Shown here: piece after piece, positions 45,977 to 52,832 of the stretch
How positions within the stretch are numbered: the stretch's first letter is position 1
How the letters are laid out: each line of letters opens with the position of its first letter
Assembly (NCBI RefSeq): GCF_003614885.1
Contig: NZ_QZMS01000007.1
Coordinates: forward strand, 992,001 to 1,056,000
Length of the DNA: 64,000 nucleotides
Direction: 5' to 3'
From: Photobacterium salinisoli
Lineage (GTDB): Bacteria > Pseudomonadota > Gammaproteobacteria > Enterobacterales > Vibrionaceae
Notes under the pieces: generated by a model
Seen by the model: the letters and a program-made list of their open reading frames with translations, nothing else
What the model was told of the DNA's origin: nothing
The model's database searches: none
Program-made: the position numbers and the translations under genes

Positions 45977-48799
45977 ATGTCTTCTCCCCGATATTTAGTG
46001 GGTATAGATTTAGGCACAACACATACCGTTGTCGCCTATTGCCCTATTACTTCAGATCTTCAACATGAAGCTGTAAAGATTTTTGACATCGACCAGCTCA
46101 TCGCCCCTGGTGAAGTGGCGCGCAAACCCCTTTTACCCTCGTTCAGATACCATCCGACAACCGGTGAAATAGCACCTGACCTGTGTGTTCTGCCCTGGGA
46201 TAACAAGCCCGTTAATGGCGACTTTCCCGAGGCAATCATAGGGGAATATGCCCGCGAATTAGGGGCCAAAGTTGAAGGCAGACAAGTCACTAGTGCAAAA
46301 AGCTGGCTATCTCATACGGGCGTTGATCGCAATCAGCCCATTCTGCCATGGGCAGCCAGCAGCGGTGTGCAAAAAGTATCGCCGGTTATTGCCAGTGCCA
46401 GTTACCTGAACCATGTTCGTCAGTGCTGGGACTACCATCACCCGCAAGACAAGCTTGCACACCAGGACGTTGTTATTACCATACCCGCATCTTTTGACGA
46501 AGGCGCCAGAGCGCTAACGATAGAAGCAGCCAAACTGGCCGGACTGAGCAATATGGTGCTGCTTGAGGAACCACAGGCTGTGTGCTACGACTGGTATTCC
46601 CGTCATCACAATGAAGCGGAAAATCTGTTGCAAGATATACCGCTTTTGATGGTGTGCGACATTGGCGGCGGCACCACAGACCTCAGCCTGATTAAAGTCA
46701 GCTACCAGAATGAAAGACTCAAGCTTGATCGCATCGGCGTTGGTGACCATCTGATGCTGGGTGGGGATAACCTGGATTTGGCACTCGCCCATCAGACAGA
46801 GAATGCTCTGCACACCGATGGCAAGCGACTGAGCGCTGCTGGTCTGTCGAAACTCATTCAGCAAACACGTCGTGCAAAGGAACAACTGCTGGCAAAAAAT
46901 GCACCAGATCAGCTGAACGTGACGCTGCTTGGCGGTGGATCGAAGCTGATTGGCGGCAGCCGCTCTGCGGTGATCACCCGGAAGCAAGTCAACCACATCG
47001 CGCTCGACGGTTTTTTCCCTATCAGTGCATTTGATGAACACCCAAGTCAGCGTCAAAGTGCGGTTGTGGAATTCGGCTTACCCTATGCCTCAGATCCGGC
47101 CATCTCCAAACATCTGGCACATTTCATCAGCGAACATCACGTCGCCTGTCGTGATGCTCTGGGGTTAACCGACGCCAACAGCGACGAATCGAATAAAGCG
47201 ATTCCCCCTGCCATTCTGCTCAATGGCGGCGTATTCAACAGCCCTGTATTGTCTGAACGTATTGAGGCTGTTTTTGCCCACTGGAAAGGAGCGAAAGTCA
47301 CCTGCCTGGACAATCCGCATCCCGATCTGGCTGTCGCATACGGCGCCGTCGCGTATGCAAAAGCCAGACACGGTGCACAGCTGAAAATTGGAGGAGGATC
47401 GGCGCGCTCCTTTTTCCTCGATCTGCATACGCAACCGGCTCATTCTGGTATTTGCCTGTTACCACGAGGCACTGAAGAAGGCGTTGAAGTTGCATTGTCA
47501 GACAGAAAATTCGCGCTGACATTAGGTGAACCGGTTCGTTTTAATCTGTATGCCTCTTCAGATGATACGCCAACTTCAGCCGGTGATATTCTTCCTCTGG
47601 ATAAACCACATATGACCTCACTGCCCCCCTTTGTTATTACCCTGGACAGCGAGACCGACAGAGAATCACTGGCAGCAAACCAGAAAGACAGGGTTGATGT
47701 TACCCTTGCCTGTCAGCTCACTGAAGTGGGCACATTGCAATTGGAGTGCGTCAGCGTAGATATGCCAGGCAAACGATGGCGGGTTGAGTTTTCCGTACGG
47801 AAAACAGCTGCTGTGGATAATCTTCTTGATGCAAGTGAAGATATTCCCCATCCAACCGCCTTGCAATCAGCCCGAATCGCTATTCAGAAAGCATACGGCG
47901 GCAGCAAAAAACACGCAGATGAAAAACCCGTAAAAACACTCAGAAACGATCTGGAAAAGTATCTGGGTAAGCGTGAAGACTGGGAAATGCCAGCATTAAG
48001 AGCCTTGGCCGACACCTTGCTTGACAGCAAAAAACGGCGACGCCGTTCCGCTGTACATGAGCGAAACTGGCTGAAACTGACAGGCTATACATTAAGACCC
48101 GGTTTTGGTGACCCGGTTGATGACTGGCGCATGAATCAAGTTTGGGCGCTGTATCAGCACAATCTGCAATTTCACCAGTCTACTCAGAGCTGGAATGACT
48201 GGTGGATATTCTGGCGTCGTGTGGCTGGTGGCCTTAATCAGGCGCAGCAAGAAATCATTTACAAAGACATCGCCAAATACATTAATCCGAGCGCGGCCCG
48301 CAATCCTAAATTAGCGAAAGAGATGCAAGAGCGAGGTTATGAGCAAATGGTGCGTTTAGCTGCCTCTCTTGAGCACATCGCATTTAACAAGAAGCTGCAG
48401 CTGATCGAATGGCTATTCTCACGATTGCAAAAACCACAATTTGCGCAGGCGCATTGGTGGGCAATTGGCAGAATTGGCAGTCGCTTCCCTCTATATGGAA
48501 GCCGGCATAACCTGTTAACGGCACAGCATATCAGCTACTGCCTGCCGGAATTATTAGATTCTGACTGGAGAGATGAACCTGATATCGCCCTTGCCGCCGT
48601 CATGATGTGCCGAAAAACTGGTGACCGTACGCTTGATATTGATGACGAGTTACGCCAGAAAGTCATCAGTAAGCTGCAGGCGAGCAAGGCACCGGAGCGC
48701 TGGATCGACATGGTGGCAGAACATAAAATATTGACCCAGGAAGAAAACCAGCGTGTTTACGGCGATTCGCTGCCCACAGGACTCATACTACTGAAGTAA
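45977..48799 (+). CDS. Divergent Hsp70-family protein with C-terminal helical extension (DUF3731-like)
   Basis: A 940-residue protein. Residues ~1-610 are paralogous to the previous gene: GIDLGTTHTVVAY, VCDIGGGTTDLSLIKV and ILLNGGVFNSPVLSERIEA are the three nucleotide-binding motifs. A beta-rich segment follows, then about 300 extra residues rich in Lys/Arg/Trp (KYLGKREDWEMPALRAL, NDWWIFWRRVAGGL, LIEWLFSRLQKPQ), helical in appearance and matching the DUF3731 domain as I recall it. No DnaK-like lid is present. It is the third gene of the DUF2760-Hsp70-Hsp70 cluster; the paralogous pair may form a complex. Confidence 0.87.
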   Translation: MSSPRYLVGIDLGTTHTVVAYCPITSDLQHEAVKIFDIDQLIAPGEVARKPLLPSFRYHPTTGEIAPDLCVLPWDNKPVNGDFPEAIIGEYARELGAKVEGRQVTSAKSWLSHTGVDRNQPILPWAASSGVQKVSPVIASASYLNHVRQCWDYHHPQDKLAHQDVVITIPASFDEGARALTIEAAKLAGLSNMVLLEEPQAVCYDWYSRHHNEAENLLQDIPLLMVCDIGGGTTDLSLIKVSYQNERLKLDRIGVGDHLMLGGDNLDLALAHQTENALHTDGKRLSAAGLSKLIQQTRRAKEQLLAKNAPDQLNVTLLGGGSKLIGGSRSAVITRKQVNHIALDGFFPISAFDEHPSQRQSAVVEFGLPYASDPAISKHLAHFISEHHVACRDALGLTDANSDESNKAIPPAILLNGGVFNSPVLSERIEAVFAHWKGAKVTCLDNPHPDLAVAYGAVAYAKARHGAQLKIGGGSARSFFLDLHTQPAHSGICLLPRGTEEGVEVALSDRKFALTLGEPVRFNLYASSDDTPTSAGDILPLDKPHMTSLPPFVITLDSETDRESLAANQKDRVDVTLACQLTEVGTLQLECVSVDMPGKRWRVEFSVRKTAAVDNLLDASEDIPHPTALQSARIAIQKAYGGSKKHADEKPVKTLRNDLEKYLGKREDWEMPALRALADTLLDSKKRRRRSAVHERNWLKLTGYTLRPGFGDPVDDWRMNQVWALYQHNLQFHQSTQSWNDWWIFWRRVAGGLNQAQQEIIYKDIAKYINPSAARNPKLAKEMQERGYEQMVRLAASLEHIAFNKKLQLIEWLFSRLQKPQFAQAHWWAIGRIGSRFPLYGSRHNLLTAQHISYCLPELLDSDWRDEPDIALAAVMMCRKTGDRTLDIDDELRQKVISKLQASKAPERWIDMVAEHKILTQEENQRVYGDSLPTGLILLK

Positions 48800-48915
48800 A
48801 TATTCGCTTATTAAGCTTACGTTAGGGTATGACTGATACTATATCGGGAATCAGAACTGCCGGTCAGTCATACCCAGCAGGCCTATAAAGGAATAACAAG
48901 CGAGTAGTTTTGGCT

Positions 48916-49119
48916 ATGACACGTGAACAATTTAAAGTAATCTCTGAGCGTATTTTCAAGTCCCAAAATCAACGTACTGCTGTTGAAGCTGTCGTCTTCG
49001 AAGGTTTATCCAGCTATGAAGCCGAGAAGCGCTACGGTGTACCGAAAGGGACTCTCTCACGCAACGTCCGTAAATATAAAAATGAAGTCGACTACATCAC
49101 GACAGTCACTGAAGCATAA
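48916..49119 (+). CDS. Small KorA/TrfB-like DNA-binding protein
   Basis: A 67-residue protein with a helix-turn-helix (YEAEKRYGVPKGTLSRNVRK, residues ~36-55), similar to the plasmid KorA/TrfB repressors in length and HTH position (a REQF motif near the start). The ATG at 48916 was chosen; a TTG at 48910 is a possible alternative with AGCGAG in front. It is likely a repressor of its own or neighbouring promoters. It stands alone, followed by a strong terminator. Confidence 0.78.
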   Translation: MTREQFKVISERIFKSQNQRTAVEAVVFEGLSSYEAEKRYGVPKGTLSRNVRKYKNEVDYITTVTEA

Positions 49120-49120
49120 T

Positions 49121-49149
49121 AAAAAAGGAGAGTATTACTCTCCTTTTTT
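49121..49149. terminator. Bidirectional terminator
   Basis: AAAAAAGGAGAG / CTCTCCTTTTTT stem with TATTA loop, T tracts on both strands, between the convergent KorA-like and hypothetical genes. Confidence 0.9.
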
Positions 49150-49179
49150 ATTATATATAGCAATCAGATAGACGTTCGG

Positions 49180-49485
49180 TTATTCCTCAGCCTGAGAGCC
49201 CATCAACTCTTCAGGATGAACACCGTCTTTTTCCATCAATGCCAGAATCTCAATCATTCTTACCTGACGAGCTTCTTCTTTAAATTCGTTCAATACAGCT
49301 ATCAAATCATTTATTTTCTGTAGCGGAATTCGCTTAATGACAGCACGCTGTCTGCCTGGTACTTCGTCTGCAAAGTCAATCAGTGCCTGACGATAGTCAG
49401 TTCTGGCCTCTTGCAGATGTTTCCCGTTTTCAACATTCTTTAGCATCGCACTGAGTGCTTTTTCCGCATCCGAAAAGTTAGCCAT
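49180..49485 (-). CDS. Hypothetical helical protein, 101 residues
   Basis: Charged, alpha-helical protein (AEKALSAMLKNVENGKHLQE at the start, KINDLIAVLNEFKEEARQV in the middle, and an acidic end PEELMGSQAEE). No signal peptide or membrane segment. The last part, EILALMEKDGVHPEELMG, loosely recalls the linker region of H-NS-type proteins but lacks the AT-hook. Function unknown. Its 3' end shares the terminator with the small KorA-like gene. Confidence 0.65.
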   Translation of the reverse strand: MANFSDAEKALSAMLKNVENGKHLQEARTDYRQALIDFADEVPGRQRAVIKRIPLQKINDLIAVLNEFKEEARQVRMIEILALMEKDGVHPEELMGSQAEE

Positions 49486-50040
49486 GAATTACCTCTAAAC
49501 ACTATTCTAATAAAGAGCACTTTCTTGCCATCGACTAACAGATTCATGACACTGGTTGTGCTATTTGAAATAGAGCAAAATTAATAAAATTAAACCAAGA
49601 TCCCAAGATATCTCATAAGACCCATATTCTGCCGAAAAACTAACGCTATGACTTCCGCTGCGCGTATGTGAGAAGAGTAGTACGCTCACTTAATTATAAT
49701 AGAGAACTCTAACGAGGGTGTAAGAGTAGCAGCAGTAATTAAATAATACTCTCAGTCTTCGTTATTGTGAACATAATTTTTGTGTCCTTGACAATTCTCT
49801 GACCAAAAAATGATTTCAGCGATTATCGGACAATGTTTCTCAGCTCTTCTATCGCACGTTTAATTGGGTGTATCTGCCGGATACCGTGTAAGCCGTTGCT
49901 GCCACCACAAATACCCATTCTTCATCATAATCAGCCAACAGCTAATCAATCGATGAAATAATAGCCTGATTCTCAGCAATTTAGCTTTGCCAAAAGCAGT
50001 CAGTATTGGTACTATGCTCCTCAGTTAGCAAGCCTTTTGG
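49486..50040. other. 555-base region upstream of tRNA-Pro
   Basis: No convincing gene. A 31-codon frame on the minus strand (49823-49918, M-G-I-C-G-G-S-N-G...) could be a remnant or a mini-gene. A TATAAT occurs at 49695-49700 and TTGACA at 49788-49793, without a matching partner element. The right end holds the tRNA promoter. Confidence 0.45.
49987..50015 (+). promoter_or_regulatory. Candidate promoter of tRNA-Pro
   Basis: TTGCCA (49987-49992), 17-base spacer, TACTAT (50010-50015), followed by a GC-richer GCTCC discriminator. Confidence 0.55.
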
Positions 50041-50130
50041 CGGACATTAGCGCAGTTTGGTAGCGCACTACTCTGGGGGAGTAGGGGTCGCTGGTTCAAA
50101 TCCAGTATGTCCGACCAAAAGGCTTTTTTG
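50030..50130 (+). repeat. Inverted repeat flanking tRNA-Pro
   Basis: AAGCCTTTTGG (50030-50040) lies directly before, and CCAAAAGGCTT (50115-50125) overlaps the 3' CCA. They would extend the acceptor stem by 11 bp. TTTTTTG follows, so the outer helix can also act as a terminator. Confidence 0.75.
50041..50117 (+). tRNA. tRNA-Pro, anticodon GGG
   Basis: Cloverleaf: acceptor CGGACAT / ATGTCCG, D arm GCGC-AGTTTGGTA-GCGC, anticodon stem CTACT / AGTAG with loop CTGGGGG (anticodon GGG), T loop TTCAAAT, encoded ACCA end. It is similar to E. coli proL. It reads CCC/CCU codons. Confidence 0.95.
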
Positions 50131-50237
50131 TTTCATCCTTCTCTTCTTTATTTGTTTCCCCTCGAATTTTTTTCAAATCTTTTTTTAGCAACTGCTGCTT
50201 CAGTCTATCATTGGCTCTATTCCCAAAGGAGCATGAT

Positions 50238-50414
50238 ATGGAACAGGCACCATATTGCAAAGAATGCGGTCAACACGAAGAGTTCATAGTCATTGATGAA
50301 CATCTGTTTGTTTGCATATGTGGTTACCAATTCAGTTGTATCTTAATCAGCACGAAGAAAAATGCCATGGTGTCTCCCTGCCCCTCTCCACCTTTTGATC
50401 ATCAAGTGCATTAA
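50238..50414 (+). CDS. Possible small zinc-ribbon protein
   Basis: A 58-residue candidate with Cys7-x2-Cys10 and Cys26-x-Cys28 (YCKECGQHEE and VCICGYQFS), a layout that can hold one zinc ion. AAAGGAG lies 7 to 8 bases before the ATG, a strong ribosome site, which is the main support. The tail after residue 40 looks less constrained. It stands downstream of the tRNA, without a clear promoter. Function unknown. Confidence 0.5.
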   Translation: MEQAPYCKECGQHEEFIVIDEHLFVCICGYQFSCILISTKKNAMVSPCPSPPFDHQVH

Positions 50415-50858
50415 CCAGATGGCACCATCGGTGAAAACGATCTCTCTCAGTCGGCTAAAAGCACAATCTCCTTAGTAACGTGACAGTGTTATGATTTGAT
50501 AAATGACGTTAAATTTAGTTTAAAATTCCGTTAACAGCAAATTAATCCTGTTTTGAGTTTCCACTGACAGCATAGACAACAAGAACAACATAAGCATTTG
50601 TTTTAATTGAGTATAAAAATACTCGCCATGTAATAACCTTCATGTATGGCTGTAAAATTCCATTAAAAACGTGATCTATGTCCTGAGCCATTTGCGGAAT
50701 TTTGTGCTACCTTCTCGCACGAAAATTAAGTCACTATTACACATTCGGGGACACCTCTTCATCTCGCTGCATAAGCCAGTAAGCTGAATCATTCCCTTCA
50801 TTTAGGACAATTATTGTTGTCCTGCTTCTTAGTCAATATGACATCACAGGATCATTCT
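50415..50858. other. 444-base upstream region of the sodium symporter gene
   Basis: AT-rich region without a gene. It presumably holds the promoter of the agcS-like gene; ACAGGAT (50846-50852) is the ribosome site. Confidence 0.5.
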
Positions 50859-52340
50859 ATGGATGCAACGATTAACAATTGGCTCGCCATTCTCAACAAA
50901 CAATTAATGGACATCATTGGCGACATTAACGGGCTACTATGGGGCCACCTTCTTGTATATCTGCTGGTTGCTGTAGGTATCTATTTTACTTTTCGCCTCG
51001 GTTTCATTCAGATCAGACAGTTTCGTCATGCCATCAGTGTTTTGAAAAAAGGCAGAGATGTGGAATCTGGTATCAGTTCTTATCAGATATTTTGCACCTC
51101 GATGGCGGCCCGTGTGGGTACCGGCAATATGGCGGGTGTCGCGGTCGCACTGACCGTTGGCGGACCGGGTGCCATTTTCTGGATGTGGGTGATGGCCCTG
51201 CTGGGAATGGCGACCGCTTTTGTGGAATCCACACTTGCGCAAGTTTATAAAGTAAAAGATGTAGACGGGCAGTACCGTGGTGGCCCAGCCTATTACATGG
51301 AGCAGGGGCTTGGTGCCCGCTGGATGGGCACCCTGTTCTCCATCTGTCTGATTATTGCTTTCGGATTAGTCTTCAATGCCGTTCAGGCAAACACCATTAC
51401 AGCTGCACTCAACCATTCTTTTGAGATTGACCGTAAGTATGTAGGACTGGCCATTGTGGTGTGTTCTGCCTTCTTCATCATGGGCGGATTAAAATCTATC
51501 GCGCAAGCTTCTGCTCGCATCGTGCCGATTATGGCGGTCGGATATCTGGCTATCGCCTGCCTGATTGTCATCATGAACCTGTCTGAACTGCCTGCCGCAA
51601 TCTCACTGATTGTGAAAAGTGCTTTTGGTTGGCAAGAAGCTGCAGCTGGCGGCGTGGCCTATACCATTGCGCAGGCAATGCAAAGCGGTATCGCTCGTGG
51701 TCTGTTCTCCAACGAAGCTGGTATGGGCTCAGCAGCAAATGTCGCAGCCAGTGCAACACCCAACCCTAACCACCCTGCATCACAAGGCTTTGTTCAGATG
51801 CTGGGCGTATTTGCAGACACCATTGTTATTTGTACGGCTTCAGCCGCGATGATTATGCTGTCAGGTGTGATGGATCAGCCTGATGCTGCTTCTGGTATCG
51901 GTCTGCTGCAACAAGCACTGACCAATGAGTTAGGCAGCTGGACAACCTATTTCATGGCAGCTGCTATCATTCTGTTCTGCTTTACTTCCATTATTGCTAA
52001 TTACAGTTACGCAGAAACAAATATTATGTTCCTGAACGGCAATACGAAGAAGGGCCTGTTTACATTCAGAATCATTGTTCTGGCTATGGTGCTGTTTGGC
52101 TCAATCGCCTCACTGCCTGTTGTATGGAACATGGCCGATGCATCCATGGGCATGATGGCGCTGATTAACATTGCTGCGCTTGTGCTGTTGTCTAATCTGG
52201 CTATCAAAGTGATCAAAGATTACGAAGTACAAGTGAAAAATGGTCAAGTGCCAACGTTTGACCGCAGTAAGTTCCCGGAGCTTAGCGATCTAAACGGTGC
52301 CTGGCATCCTAAGCCTGATACAGCAAAAGAATCACGCTAA
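50859..52340 (+). CDS. Sodium:alanine (or glycine) symporter, AgcS/AlsT family
   Basis: A 493-residue inner-membrane carrier. SYQIFCTSMAARVGTGNMAG is the AgcS family signature, followed by AVALTVGGPGAIFWMWVMAL, and ARGLFSNEAGMGSAANVAAS is a second diagnostic block. About 10 to 11 membrane segments. It imports alanine or glycine with sodium, fitting a marine habitat. The ATG at 50859 (MDATINNW) is chosen as it has a good ribosome site; two in-frame ATGs lie further left. Confidence 0.92.
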   Translation: MDATINNWLAILNKQLMDIIGDINGLLWGHLLVYLLVAVGIYFTFRLGFIQIRQFRHAISVLKKGRDVESGISSYQIFCTSMAARVGTGNMAGVAVALTVGGPGAIFWMWVMALLGMATAFVESTLAQVYKVKDVDGQYRGGPAYYMEQGLGARWMGTLFSICLIIAFGLVFNAVQANTITAALNHSFEIDRKYVGLAIVVCSAFFIMGGLKSIAQASARIVPIMAVGYLAIACLIVIMNLSELPAAISLIVKSAFGWQEAAAGGVAYTIAQAMQSGIARGLFSNEAGMGSAANVAASATPNPNHPASQGFVQMLGVFADTIVICTASAAMIMLSGVMDQPDAASGIGLLQQALTNELGSWTTYFMAAAIILFCFTSIIANYSYAETNIMFLNGNTKKGLFTFRIIVLAMVLFGSIASLPVVWNMADASMGMMALINIAALVLLSNLAIKVIKDYEVQVKNGQVPTFDRSKFPELSDLNGAWHPKPDTAKESR

Positions 52341-52362
52341 ATCAGCAAGACAATGCTAATTC

Positions 52363-52394
52363 AAACAAGCCAGTTTTTCTGGCTTGTTTTCTTT
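52363..52394 (+). terminator. Terminator after the symporter gene
   Basis: AAACAAGCCAG / CTGGCTTGTTT 11-bp stem with TTTTT loop, followed by TCTTTT. Confidence 0.88.
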
Positions 52395-52832
52395 TAACTG
52401 GCATTTATATTCTTGTTCAGACGTTTCTGATTAATAAAAACGTTGCTAGCCCACCAGATGCACTTTCTCGTAAGCACGTAAACTCAGAACACTATTGCTC
52501 CTGCATTAGTAGAACAATCTCATCTCATTGATAATTAATAAGTATTGATATTATTTCACCATCCACACATAACCATCTTATTGCAGTGAACTTATTTTAA
52601 TTAATTTATAAACTGAGTTAAAACCAAGGGGTTTCTCGTTTTCATATCATTACCACGTGCTGGTTACGGTTAAATATTCACCACAAATGCAAAAAAGATC
52701 ACATTAATTAACATTTTTATCATTTAATTAACTTTCTTGCTTTGAGAAAAAAAGAAACTGTTCTATTTATTTAAGAGCAATGACCAACATGTCATTTGCT
52801 CTTTAGATTGTTTCGACTCAAGGAAGAAAGCA
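52395..52832. other. 438-base AT-rich upstream region of the GH18 chitinase gene
   Basis: No gene seen. It should hold the promoter and regulatory sites for chitin induction; no operator can be named. AAGGAAG (52821-52827) is the ribosome site. Confidence 0.5.

Noticed and set aside
43383..48799. Hsp70 pair as ordinary dnaK copies
   Set aside because: Neither has the DnaK helical lid or its C-terminal tail, and no grpE or dnaJ gene is adjacent.
50041..50125. tRNA-Pro as an attachment site of an integrated element
   Set aside because: No integrase gene, no repeat of the tRNA 3' end and no foreign gene cargo were found in the neighbourhood.
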